Assembly: GCA_027854065.1 (NCBI GenBank)
Contig: JAQGEF010000015.1
Coordinates: forward strand, 34,974 to 98,973
Length of the DNA stretch: 64,000 nt
Origin: Polluticaenibacter yanchengensis
GTDB lineage: Bacteria > Bacteroidota > Bacteroidia > Chitinophagales > Chitinophagaceae
Direction: 5' to 3'
Shown here: positions 15,175 through 23,665 of the stretch, piece after piece
How positions within the stretch are numbered: the stretch's first letter is position 1
Layout: every line of letters begins with the position of its first letter
Translations under genes and position numbers: made by a program
Notes under the pieces: generated by a model
Told to the model about the DNA's origin: nothing
Database searches by the model: none
Seen by the model: only the letters and a program-made list of their open reading frames with translations

Positions 15175-17724
15175 ATGGGAAAAAATTTATTAATAGTAGA
15201 GAGCCCGGCAAAAGCGAAAACGATCGAGAAATTTTTGGGAAGTGATTTTGTGGTCAAAAGCTGTTACGGTCATATCCGGGACTTGCAAAAGGACGATATG
15301 GGCGTAGATGTGGATGCTGATTTTACGCCTCACTATATTATTCCTGACGATAAATTAAAGGTTGTAAATGAATTAAAGAAAGTTGCTAAAAGTTCCCAGG
15401 AAGTTTGGTTAGCATCGGATGAGGACCGGGAAGGGGAGAGTATCAGCTGGCATTTATGTGAGGTGTTGAACCTGGACCCTAAAACGACTAACCGAATCGT
15501 GTTCCACGAAATTACGAAACCTGCTATTCAGAAGGCGGTACAGAATCCTCGTAAACTGGATATGAACCTGGTAGATGCGCAACAGGCGCGCCGGGTGGTG
15601 GACAGGATCGTTGGTTTTGAAATCAGTCCTGTATTATGGCGAAAAATTGGCCGGATGGGTAATCTGAGTGCGGGCCGTGTACAAAGTGTGGCTGTGAAAC
15701 TGATTGCTGAAAGGGAACGTGAAATCAATGATTTTAAGGCGGAAATTTCTTATTCGGTTAAAGCAAGATTTGCAGCGAAAGATATTAATAAAAAGGATGT
15801 GAGCTTTGAAGCGGATGGCAGTAAACTTGATAGCCATGAGACTGCGGAGAAATTTCTGAATAGCTGTATTGGCGCTACTTATAAGGTGAACGATATTATT
15901 GTAAAACCTGGTAAGCGTACACCGGCAGCACCTTTTACCACGAGTACTTTACAACAGGAAGCTTCGAGGAAGTTAGGCTATAGTGTGAGCCGTACGATGC
16001 AACTGGCGCAACGCTTGTATGAAAATGGTTATATTACTTATATGCGTACGGACAGCGTGAACCTGAGTAATACGGCTATTGAGGCTATTAAACAGGAGAT
16101 TAATACGGCTTACGGTAGTAACTATTACCAGTTCCGTAAGTTTAAAAATAAAAATGAGAGTGCACAGGAAGCGCACGAAGCTATCCGCCCGACCTATATG
16201 GAGAACCATACGATTACGGAGTCGGAAGGCAAAAAGCTTTATGAACTTATCTGGAAGCGTACTATTGCGAGCCAGATGAGTGATGCGGTGACGGAAAAAA
16301 CAACAGCTAAAATTGGTATCAGTACGAATAGGGAGGAACTGACTGCATCCGGTGAAGTGATTAAATTTGACGGTTTCCTGAAAGTGTATCTTGAGGGTAC
16401 GGATGATGAGGACGAACAAGAGGAGGGCCGTTTGCCACTATTGGCTGTTGGTCAGTCTGTAGATTTTATTGAAATGAACGCAGTGGAGAAATTCTCCCGT
16501 CCGAATGCCCGCTATACAGAGGCGAGCCTGGTAAAAAAACTGGAGGAGTTGGGTATTGGCCGTCCTTCTACTTATGCACCTACTATTAGCACTATTGAGA
16601 AGCGTAATTATGTAGAAAAGAAGGATAAGGAGGGGACGCCCCGTGAGGTTAAAACGTTAAAGCTTAAAGATGATAAAGTAACGAAGAAAACGATCACTGA
16701 AAACTTCGGTTCTGAGAAGTCTAAACTTTTTCCTACGGACCTTGGCCTGGTGGTTACCGATTTCCTGAATAAGCATTTTGAAAATGTAATGGATTACGGC
16801 TTTACTGCAAGCATCGAAAATGAATTTGATAAAATTGCCGATGGTAAAGAGAACTGGAAAAAAATGGTGAAGGGCTTTTATAAGCCGTTTCACTCTGAAG
16901 TGGTGGAAACGATGGAAAATGCGGAGCGTGCTACCGGTGAGCGTTTTCTGGGTGAGGACCCTGAGAGCCGTAAGCCTGTTATTGCACGTATGGGCCGTTT
17001 TGGCGCAATGGTGCAAATTGGCAGTACAGACGAGGATGAAAAACCGCAGTTTGCCAGCCTGCGTTCGGGACAAAGTATTGAGACGATCACACTGGAGCAG
17101 GCTTTGGATTTGTTTAAGCTGCCATTTACTTTGGGTAATTATGACGATGGCGAAGAGGTGAGTGTAGGTATTGGCCGCTTTGGCCCTTATGTGAAACATG
17201 GTGAAGTTTATATCAGTCTGCCAAAGGGTAAGGACCCGCTGGAGGTGGATATGGCATTTGTTAAGCAATTGATTGAAGAAAAAGCCCAGGCTGATGCGCC
17301 TATTGCTACTTACCAGGGTAAGCCTGTAACAAAGGGTAAGGGTCGTTTTGGTCCGTTTATTAAATGGGACGATCTCTATATTAATATTCCTCGTGCCTAT
17401 AATTTTGATAAGCTTACGCAGAAGGATTGCGAGGAACTGATTGAAAAGAAAATAGAGAAAGAAGCAAATCGCTTTATCCAGCAATGGCCTGCGGAAAAAA
17501 TTACGATAGAAAATGGTCGTTGGGGCCCGTTTGTGCGTTTTAATAAGAAGATGCTGAAACTGGGTAAACCTGGTAAAAGTAAGTACACACAGGAAGAGGC
17601 TGCTGCCATTAGCCTGGATGAAGTGAAGGAGATCATTACTTTGCAGGTGCCTGATGCATTTACCAAAAAAATTAAGAAGGCTTCTCCTAAAAAGGCTGCT
17701 CCCAAGAAGGCAGCTAAGAAATAA
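15175..17724 (+). CDS. topA: DNA topoisomerase I
   Basis: TopA relaxes negative supercoils. Its N-terminal TOPRIM domain starts at LLIVESPAKAKTIEKFLG and has ASDEDREGE, the acidic metal site. The catalytic tyrosine is in GYITYMRTDSVNLS near residue 290. The core DNA-binding motifs follow, including GIGRPSTYAPTI. The 849-residue protein does not end in the Cys4 zinc ribbons of E. coli TopA. It carries glycine-rich C-terminal repeats instead (GRFGAMVQ near 603, GRFGPYVK near 666, GRFGPFIK near 722, GRWGPFVR near 780) and a Lys/Ala/Pro-rich tail, as is common in this phylum. Start ATG 15175 is five residues before the TOPRIM strand. Confidence 0.96.
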   Translation: MGKNLLIVESPAKAKTIEKFLGSDFVVKSCYGHIRDLQKDDMGVDVDADFTPHYIIPDDKLKVVNELKKVAKSSQEVWLASDEDREGESISWHLCEVLNLDPKTTNRIVFHEITKPAIQKAVQNPRKLDMNLVDAQQARRVVDRIVGFEISPVLWRKIGRMGNLSAGRVQSVAVKLIAEREREINDFKAEISYSVKARFAAKDINKKDVSFEADGSKLDSHETAEKFLNSCIGATYKVNDIIVKPGKRTPAAPFTTSTLQQEASRKLGYSVSRTMQLAQRLYENGYITYMRTDSVNLSNTAIEAIKQEINTAYGSNYYQFRKFKNKNESAQEAHEAIRPTYMENHTITESEGKKLYELIWKRTIASQMSDAVTEKTTAKIGISTNREELTASGEVIKFDGFLKVYLEGTDDEDEQEEGRLPLLAVGQSVDFIEMNAVEKFSRPNARYTEASLVKKLEELGIGRPSTYAPTISTIEKRNYVEKKDKEGTPREVKTLKLKDDKVTKKTITENFGSEKSKLFPTDLGLVVTDFLNKHFENVMDYGFTASIENEFDKIADGKENWKKMVKGFYKPFHSEVVETMENAERATGERFLGEDPESRKPVIARMGRFGAMVQIGSTDEDEKPQFASLRSGQSIETITLEQALDLFKLPFTLGNYDDGEEVSVGIGRFGPYVKHGEVYISLPKGKDPLEVDMAFVKQLIEEKAQADAPIATYQGKPVTKGKGRFGPFIKWDDLYINIPRAYNFDKLTQKDCEELIEKKIEKEANRFIQQWPAEKITIENGRWGPFVRFNKKMLKLGKPGKSKYTQEEAAAISLDEVKEIITLQVPDAFTKKIKKASPKKAAPKKAAKK

Positions 17725-17766
17725 ATAAACAAAAACAGCTTCCTAGTGAAGCTGTTTTTGTTTATT
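17725..17766 (+). terminator. Terminator after topA
   Basis: A perfect stem of about 18 bp (17725-17742 with 17748-17765) starts right after the stop codon, with loop CTAGT. The upper part carries AGCTTC/GAAGCT and the lower part A and T runs, so it terminates topA and can also work from the other side. Confidence 0.8.
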
Positions 17767-18091
17767 GGGATCATTATAGTACAGTGTTGTGTACGTGTGT
17801 TTCCGTTTATTATTTTATTGCCAGCCGTTTTAATTATTGGTGATGTCCAATACAATTGCCGCTTTTTTGTGTTAAATCAGTTTTTAATACCTATTATTAG
17901 CAGTTCTTTAAGATATATTTACCATTAATAAAAGCCTTTTTTTCATAAAAAGAAAGCATTCTCATGCACTGCAATCGTTTGCAATGAAAAATATCTAATA
18001 TCAATGCTCCCAAAGTTTTAAAGTTTATCATTGCATGATGAGAAAATTACTGATTCTCTTATTTTAATCTAGTAAAACGATTGGTGTTAGT
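17767..18091. other. Intergenic region before the pectate-lyase gene
   Basis: About 325 gene-free bases, very A+T-rich. The short word TTGCA occurs several times (near 17985-18045: TTTGCAATGA, CATTGCATGA). I see no conserved RNA, no exact -7 box and no convincing small gene. A regulator site for the downstream polysaccharide lyase may lie here, but nothing diagnostic is visible. Confidence 0.35.
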
Positions 18092-19555
18092 ATGAAAAAA
18101 ATTAAACTAAGTAAGATCTTTCTGCCATTAAGTGTATGCGCATTTATTGGAATTTCAAGTTGTAAAAAGAATAATGACGGAGGCATAACTCCAGATCCTG
18201 TTGATGAAACAGCCATTGCATTTCCGGGAGCAGAAGGTTTCGGAAGTAAAGAAGTTACCGGCGGAAGAGGCGGCGAAGTGATTAAAGTGACTAACCTGAA
18301 TGATGTTGGTGCCGGTTCATTAAGAACGGCCTTATCTAAAACTGGTAAAAGAATAATAGTATTTGAAGTTTCGGGTAATATCATATTAAAAAGCCCTTTG
18401 AATATTAATAACGGAGATGTAACGATTGCGGGGCAGACAGCTCCCGGTGAAGGTATCACTATTCAGAATTACGAAGTAACGGTCAATGCCAGCAATGTGA
18501 TCATCAGGTTTCTGCGCTTCAGAATGGGAGACCTGGAAAAAAGGGAGCAAGATGCTTTCTGGGGCCGTTATAAAGAAAATATTATTATTGATCATTGTTC
18601 AATGAGTTGGTCGATAGATGAATGTTCTTCTTTCTATGCCAATAAAAACTTTACGATGCAATGGTGTATCTTGTCCGAAAGCTTAAACAAATCATTTCAT
18701 GAAAAGGACGACCACGGTTATGGTGGTATCTGGGGAGGCTACAATGCTACTTTTCACCACAATTTATTAGCACATCATAATAGCCGCAATCCGCGTTTCG
18801 ATGGTGGTTTCCGTTCCGGTACAGGTACCAGTCCTGTAGGGAAAGATAAAGTTGATTATCGCAATAATGTTGTTTATAACTGGCGTGGCAATAGTTCATA
18901 TGGCGGAGAAAACGGTACTTATAATATGGTCAATAACTATTATAAACCGGGACCGGCAACACCATCCAGCAGGAATAAGCGTTTTATGGAGATCAGTTTT
19001 GAAAGCACGGCGGGTTATGAACCGGGCTACGGTAAATTTTTCATTGACGGGAACTATATGAATGGTAATACGACTGTTTCCGCCAATAACTGGAATGGTG
19101 GTGTTGATAAGGGATCTGGATTATCTGATGCAAATTTTGCCAATGCGAAACTTACTGTGCCATTTGAAGCAGCAGTATTAACCACGCACACTGCAGAACA
19201 AGCTTACAATGCGGTATTAGCCTATGCGGGGGCCAGTTTTAAACGTGATGGTATAGATACGAGGGTGTTAAGTGAAGTTAGAAACGGCACTGCTACTTAT
19301 TCCGGTTCTAAAACCGGTTTTAAAGGCATTATCGACTCTCAGACAGATGTAGGAAGCTGGCCGGTTTTAGGTGCAGGAACAGCACCAAAGGACACAGATG
19401 GGGACGGTATGCCGGATGATTGGGAACGCTCAAAAGGCTTAGATCCTAATAAAGCCAATGCCAATGGCAGGGACCTGAGCAAAGGCTACGACAATATAGA
19501 GGTATATATTAACAGCCTTGTTGAAAATATTACCAAATCACAATACAATAAATAG
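18092..19555 (+). CDS. Pectate-lyase-like parallel beta-helix lipoprotein
   Basis: A 487-residue secreted polysaccharide lyase. It begins with a lipoprotein signal peptide ending in GISSC (lipobox Cys24). FPGAEGFGSKEVTGGRGGE opens the catalytic domain, typical of the PL1/pectate lyase group in Bacteroidota, followed by beta-helix coils (IIVFEVSGNI, DVTIAGQTAPGEG, VIIRFLRFRMGD, IIIDHCSMSWSIDE, TFHHNLLAHHNSRNPRF). Near residue 436 there is a calcium-loop-like DTDGDGMPDDWE with a short helical end (NIEVYINSLVE), as in many lyases of this group. It probably acts on pectin or a similar polymer at the cell surface. No SusC/D pair or other lyase is adjacent, so it is a lone gene. The substrate assignment is by family only. 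Confidence 0.87.
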   Translation: MKKIKLSKIFLPLSVCAFIGISSCKKNNDGGITPDPVDETAIAFPGAEGFGSKEVTGGRGGEVIKVTNLNDVGAGSLRTALSKTGKRIIVFEVSGNIILKSPLNINNGDVTIAGQTAPGEGITIQNYEVTVNASNVIIRFLRFRMGDLEKREQDAFWGRYKENIIIDHCSMSWSIDECSSFYANKNFTMQWCILSESLNKSFHEKDDHGYGGIWGGYNATFHHNLLAHHNSRNPRFDGGFRSGTGTSPVGKDKVDYRNNVVYNWRGNSSYGGENGTYNMVNNYYKPGPATPSSRNKRFMEISFESTAGYEPGYGKFFIDGNYMNGNTTVSANNWNGGVDKGSGLSDANFANAKLTVPFEAAVLTTHTAEQAYNAVLAYAGASFKRDGIDTRVLSEVRNGTATYSGSKTGFKGIIDSQTDVGSWPVLGAGTAPKDTDGDGMPDDWERSKGLDPNKANANGRDLSKGYDNIEVYINSLVENITKSQYNK

Positions 19556-19579
19556 CATAAGTATTAGAGTTTATTCCAT

Positions 19580-19628
19580 AAATAAGCAGAAGCTAAGAGA
19601 TAAATACGTTTTTAGCTTCTGCTTATTT
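19580..19628 (+). terminator. 17-bp perfect hairpin after the pectate-lyase gene
   Basis: The arms 19580-19596 and 19612-19628 are perfect reverse complements (core GCAGAAGC/GCTTCTGC) with a 15-base A+T-rich loop, followed by ATTTTATTT. This is the likely end of the lyase transcript. Confidence 0.7.
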
Positions 19629-19701
19629 ATTTTATTTCTCAGTGTATATTCCTTCCAATATCTTTACGACATTGAAAGTTTATATAAAAAATAAGATATT
19701 T

Positions 19702-19992
19702 ATGAAATTTAAACAGTTGTTTTTAATATTTATTGCATTAATAATTAGTAAATTTTCATTCGCAAATGATCATGCTGATTCAGCTATTGTGGTAGTATCT
19801 TTTATAGTGAACAAAGAAGGACAAAAAGAGAAGATTAAAATTCATAATGTTGTTTGTGCCAATTGTGAAGATAGCTTTAAAGAGCAGATCAAAGAAGAAG
19901 CATTAAATGTGATTAAAAATTCACCGGACTATTTACCACAGAAAAAAAAGAAAAAATACCTGCAGCCGGTTAAATTTAAAATCAAAAAATAA
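19702..19992 (+). CDS. Small periplasmic protein resembling a TonB C-terminal domain
   Basis: From ATG 19702 this gives 96 residues: a signal peptide (MKFKQLFLIFIALIISKFSFA) and a mature part of about 75. The mature part reads VVVSFIVNKEGQKEKIKIH, then EEALNVIKNSPDYLPQ and LQPVKFKI. That order and spacing match the beta-alpha-beta fold of the TonB C-terminal domain (a V-F-V-x-x-x-G strand, the A-x-x-V-I helix, P-x-x-x-P, and the final pi-F strand). It has no N-terminal anchor helix or proline linker, so it is not a whole TonB. It has a CANC motif (VVCANCEDSF) where TonB domains normally have glycine-rich residues. A longer frame from 19642 exists, but the signal peptide starts here. Confidence 0.6.
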   Translation: MKFKQLFLIFIALIISKFSFANDHADSAIVVVSFIVNKEGQKEKIKIHNVVCANCEDSFKEQIKEEALNVIKNSPDYLPQKKKKKYLQPVKFKIKK

Positions 19993-20127
19993 TGAGGAAG
20001 TAACAAATTATCATTACTTAAAATTAAAATAAAGTGCTACACCAGTTGTTATTTCCGATACTCACTATTCAATAAAGGCAATCAGCGATTCAAAAGTAAA
20101 CAGCTTTAGTGCCTGCGAAACTATTTG

Positions 20128-20724
20128 TTAGTTTACAGGCGAAGCATGTTTTAGCGAAAGATAAGATTTTCGCCATTTTATAAAGCCCACAATACTCATT
20201 ACTGCAAATAATGCCGATAAACCTGCGTAGACGGGAAGCCCCCGGTCAATCTGCAGAAATACCAAAACCACATTTATACAAAACCAGTTAATCCATGTTG
20301 TTAATATCTTCCTGGCTTCCATAAAAGTAGTGAGGAAACTAAAACAGGCGGTAAAAGAGTCAATAAACGGGCGGGGAGCATCTGTGTATATATGCATAAA
20401 ATTGCCCCATATAAGTGCCGCCGCTATCGTTATTGAATAGGTTATCAGATGCTTTTTAACAGTCCATTGCCTAACGGGTGCCGTATTTGTCCCGGAGAAT
20501 CTCTTCTGTTTTGCCCAATAGTACCAGCCATATATGCCAGCACCCACGTAATAAAAATTGACAATGGCCTCCGAGTATAATTTGCCATGATAAAAATTGT
20601 AAATGGTAATACAGGACGCAAGAATCCCGAATATCCAGCAAGCAATTTTCTCATTCACTGCCAGCAGTAAATATATTATCCAAAGACTAACGCCAACAAT
20701 TTCTAACACTTTAAGCAAATCCAT
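20128..20724 (-). CDS. PnuC-family vitamin-precursor transporter
   Basis: A 198-residue inner-membrane protein with about seven hydrophobic segments. The second and third segments carry WIFGILASCITIYNFYHGKLYSEA and IYGWYYWAK, the signature of the PnuC family (facilitators for nicotinamide riboside; related PnuT carries thiamine and PnuX riboflavin). Sequence alone does not tell which ligand. In Bacteroidota, thiamine carriers of this family usually sit behind a TPP riboswitch. I found none in the 34-base gap upstream, which favours nicotinamide riboside, but weakly. It follows the repeat protein at 20759-21211 closely on the same strand, so the two may share a transcript. Confidence 0.82.
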   Translation of the reverse strand: MDLLKVLEIVGVSLWIIYLLLAVNEKIACWIFGILASCITIYNFYHGKLYSEAIVNFYYVGAGIYGWYYWAKQKRFSGTNTAPVRQWTVKKHLITYSITIAAALIWGNFMHIYTDAPRPFIDSFTACFSFLTTFMEARKILTTWINWFCINVVLVFLQIDRGLPVYAGLSALFAVMSIVGFIKWRKSYLSLKHASPVN

Positions 20725-20758
20725 CAGTCACAATCAGGTCTTAGTTTCGTAGCCAAAC

Positions 20759-21211
20759 TTAAAAAGTCTCATCAGAAAAATTCATCCGCTCTTTAATCAC
20801 TTTAATTAAACAAACAATAATTTCCTCTTTGGTAACGTCTTCATTATCAGAGTATATATAATAGTCAGGCGTGCCGTTGTTAATAATACAAATAGAGATA
20901 TTGCTTATATAGTTCTTATTAATCACTACGTTCAGGTCACCAATGCCCTTATCAATAATTTTCACTGTCCTGTCTCCCGAACCCGTCTTCTTCAGAATAT
21001 AATCAGCCTTGGATTTATCTTTTGTAATAGAAACACTGATATCTGATATGCCATTGTCCTTAAAATTGACAGATAAATCAGCAATGCCTGACTCTTTAAA
21101 GCGAATGGTCAAATCCGCAAATCCATGATCCTTCAATAAAATAGTCTCCTGGCAAACAGTAGATTTGGCTATAGCTAAAAACATTATTAAAATACATGTT
21201 TTAAACTTCAT
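20759..21211 (-). CDS. Secreted small protein with 12-residue beta repeats
   Basis: The 150 residues start with a signal peptide (MKFKTCILIMFLAIAKSTVCQ). The mature part is a run of similar 12-residue units: HGFADLTIRFKE, SGIADLSVNFKD, NGISDISVSITK and KGIGDLNVVINK, broken by KSKADYILKKTGSGDRTVKI. Each unit has Gly, Asp and a hydrophobic strand, so a repeat beta fold (beta-helix or sheet) is likely. The pattern resembles the DUF6150 type, but I am not sure of that. Function is unknown. It precedes a PnuC-family transporter by 34 bases on the same strand. The C-terminal 30 residues form a charged helix (KEEIIVCLIKVIKERMNF). Confidence 0.65.
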   Translation of the reverse strand: MKFKTCILIMFLAIAKSTVCQETILLKDHGFADLTIRFKESGIADLSVNFKDNGISDISVSITKDKSKADYILKKTGSGDRTVKIIDKGIGDLNVVINKNYISNISICIINNGTPDYYIYSDNEDVTKEEIIVCLIKVIKERMNFSDETF

Positions 21212-21400
21212 ACATTATTTCGGGTTAGTGTAGATATTTTATTTAAAAATAAGCAAGTACTGCAAGGTAGTCTTTTATTTTATCAATTCTGAACAAATTT
21301 CTTTACAATGAATCGTGAAAGAGGTTAAATAAATGATTCCTGTCAGCCAAATATGTCATAAACTCCAAAAGAAAAAAGATGAATACAACAAAGTTTGAAT

Positions 21401-21408
21401 TAATTTTG
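21401..21408 (+). promoter_or_regulatory. Promoter -7 box of the ABC-F gene
   Basis: TAATTTTG matches TAnnTTTG exactly, and only five bases separate it from the ATG at 21414. Transcription would start at or next to the start codon, giving a leaderless message. Confidence 0.55.
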
Positions 21409-21413
21409 CGCCC

Positions 21414-23390
21414 ATGTTAGCAGGTTTTACAAACGTTACATTCGAATTTGGGGCACGTGCCATTATAAGAAATGCCACATGGCATATACAACCGGGAGAG
21501 AGAATCGGCCTTGTAGGCTATAATGGTACAGGTAAATCTACCATTTTAAAACTATTGGTGGGAGAGTATACAGCAACAGGCGGTGTTGTGGAAAGAGGAA
21601 AGAGCGTAAGTATCGGTTATTTACACCAGGATTTGTTAAGTGCGGAAATAGAAAAGTCAATTTTAGAGGTTGCTATGGATGCGTTTCAGAAAGCCAGGGA
21701 TATACAGGCTGAACTGCACGAATTGGAAAAGCAACTTGAAACAAAAGGTGATGATGCCGATTTGTTAGACAGATATTCCCATTTACTCCATGACTTTGAA
21801 GTTGCCGGAGGTTACGAAATGGAACACAAAGCCGAAGAAATTTTGCACGGATTAGGATTTGATACAGAAGTTTTCAATAAACCCTACCAGCAATTCAGCG
21901 GAGGATGGCGCATGCGCGTACTCCTGGCAAAAATGATCTTGCAGGCACCGGATATCTTATTACTCGATGAGCCCACCAACCACCTGGATTTACCAAGTAT
22001 TGAGTGGCTCGAAAAATACCTCATCCACTATGAAGGCAGCGTAGTCATAGTAAGCCACGATCAGTACTTCCTGAACAGGATGGTGACCAAAATAGTGGAC
22101 GTGTACCAGCAGGAATTACACCAGTACACCGGCAACTATGAGTATTTTGTAAATGAAAAAGCATTACGCATAGAACTGCAGCAAAAGGCATACGAAAACC
22201 AGCAGGACTTTATACGCCAGCAGGAACGTGTGGTTGAACGGTTTAAGGCAAAAGCCAGCAAAGCGGCTATGGCCCAGAGTATCATTAAAAAACTTGATAA
22301 ACTGGACCGAATAGAAAATGTAGAATTAGAACGTCCGAACATAAGAATGAACTTTGCCGTAGATAAACAACCCGGAAAAGTCATCTGTACATTAAAAAAT
22401 GTCAGTAAATCCTATGGCGATCTCTCTCTATTGAAAAACGCGTCAGCAGAAATAAGCCGTGGTGATAAAATAGCATTAATCGGGGCAAACGGAAAAGGTA
22501 AAAGTACCTTACTGCGCATAATAGCAGGAACAGAAGGTCATGAAGGTTCACGTGAGTGGGGACACAATGTAGTAGAATCCTTTTACGCACAGCATCAGTT
22601 GGAATCATTAGGGTTGGATAATAACCTGATAGAAGAAATGCAGACAAGCCGTGCCGGTAAAACAGACCTGGAATACCGCACCTTATTAGGTTGTTTCCTG
22701 TTTGGCGGAGATGATGTAGATAAACGCATAAAAGTACTCAGCGGAGGAGAGAAAGCAAGAGTAGCATTAGCTAAAACAATTGTAAGCAAAGCCAACTTCC
22801 TCATGCTCGATGAACCGACGAACCACCTGGATATGCACAGTGTGGATCTGTTGATCGAATCATTAAATAAATACGAAGGCAGCCTGATTATTGTCAGTCA
22901 CGATCGCCACTTTTTAAGCAGAACAGCCAATATTTACTGGGAAATTGTCAACGGTGAGATCCGTGAATTCAAAGGCACTTACGAAGAATATGTTCGCTGG
23001 AAAGAAAAATTAAACATAGAAGAAGCGGCACGCCTCGCTAAAGAAAAAGAAGAAGCAGGTAAAAAGCAGAAAAAAGAAGAAACCAAAGCGGCAGTGCAAG
23101 CGCCGCAGCCGGATAAACCGTATGTAAACCTTAACATGGTAAAAACGGAATATCAAAAACAACAAAAGCAGTTTGATAAAATAGAGGCAGAACAGGCCAA
23201 GTTAAAAGCAGACAACGATTCAATACTGGCAGATCTGGCTAACCCGGCCATCTATTCAGATCAGGCAAAGCTAAAAAGCCTGGAAGCAGAATTGAAAAAA
23301 GTTCAGGATGCTTTAGATAAAGTAAACGAACAATATGAAACTGCATTTACCAAATTGATGGAACTGGAAGAGCAATTGCAAAACGCTTAA
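21414..23390 (+). CDS. ABC-F family ribosome-associated ATPase
   Basis: This 658-residue protein has two ABC ATPase domains on one chain and no membrane segment. ABC-F proteins bind the ribosomal E site and relieve stalling. Walker A motifs are GYNGTGKST and GANGKGKST, and signatures FSGGWRMRV and LSGGEKARV. Each is followed by the LLDEPTNHLD/MLDEPTNHLD Walker B block typical of ABC-F. Between the domains is the helical linker (around residues 245-300) that reaches into the ribosome. The C-terminal 110 residues are a Lys/Glu/Gln-rich coiled coil (Uup-type C-terminal domain). It could be an ortholog of YheS or Uup. Antibiotic resistance is not implied. A clear terminator follows. Confidence 0.93.
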   Translation: MLAGFTNVTFEFGARAIIRNATWHIQPGERIGLVGYNGTGKSTILKLLVGEYTATGGVVERGKSVSIGYLHQDLLSAEIEKSILEVAMDAFQKARDIQAELHELEKQLETKGDDADLLDRYSHLLHDFEVAGGYEMEHKAEEILHGLGFDTEVFNKPYQQFSGGWRMRVLLAKMILQAPDILLLDEPTNHLDLPSIEWLEKYLIHYEGSVVIVSHDQYFLNRMVTKIVDVYQQELHQYTGNYEYFVNEKALRIELQQKAYENQQDFIRQQERVVERFKAKASKAAMAQSIIKKLDKLDRIENVELERPNIRMNFAVDKQPGKVICTLKNVSKSYGDLSLLKNASAEISRGDKIALIGANGKGKSTLLRIIAGTEGHEGSREWGHNVVESFYAQHQLESLGLDNNLIEEMQTSRAGKTDLEYRTLLGCFLFGGDDVDKRIKVLSGGEKARVALAKTIVSKANFLMLDEPTNHLDMHSVDLLIESLNKYEGSLIIVSHDRHFLSRTANIYWEIVNGEIREFKGTYEEYVRWKEKLNIEEAARLAKEKEEAGKKQKKEETKAAVQAPQPDKPYVNLNMVKTEYQKQQKQFDKIEAEQAKLKADNDSILADLANPAIYSDQAKLKSLEAELKKVQDALDKVNEQYETAFTKLMELEEQLQNA

Positions 23391-23415
23391 GATCATCAAT
23401 ATCCAGATAAAGATA

Positions 23416-23447
23416 AGAGCCCGGCAATAAATCAATTGCCGGGCTCT
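23416..23447 (+). terminator. Terminator after the ABC-F gene
   Basis: A perfect 13-bp stem (23416-23428 with 23435-23447; core GCCCGGCAAT/ATTGCCGGGC) has a 6-base loop and is followed by TTTAT. The flanks GATAA and TTATC continue the pairing with a one-base bulge. Confidence 0.8.
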
Positions 23448-23618
23448 TTATCTACATTAAAACACCACTAAAATTAAGCTGGCAATAAAAAAACAAAAAA
23501 TAATGCTTCCGATTGTCGTTATTATTTCTTTTTATAGCCTGTAAAATTGAAAATATTTCAAATCAATTATCATTCAACCATAATTTTTCTAAATTCAAAA
23601 ATCATTAACTGATAGTTG

Positions 23619-23650
23619 TTTGGCTAACCTTATTCAAAATGGTTACTTTG
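23619..23650 (+). promoter_or_regulatory. Candidate promoter of the cystathionine synthase gene
   Basis: TTTG at 23619-23622 is followed at about 20 bases by TTACTTTG (23643-23650), a near match to TAnnTTTG. The arrangement fits the Bacteroidota -33/-7 spacing, with the ATG at 23666. Confidence 0.45.
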
Positions 23651-23665
23651 TAAAAACACATTTTT

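Noticed and set aside
16657-17484. 275-residue open frame antisense to topA
   Set aside because: It is a mirror of topA codon structure; topA itself is certain and the antisense product has no recognisable domain.
20128-20724. Assignment of the PnuC-family protein as the thiamine carrier PnuT
   Set aside because: No TPP aptamer is present upstream, and the family sequence does not fix the ligand.
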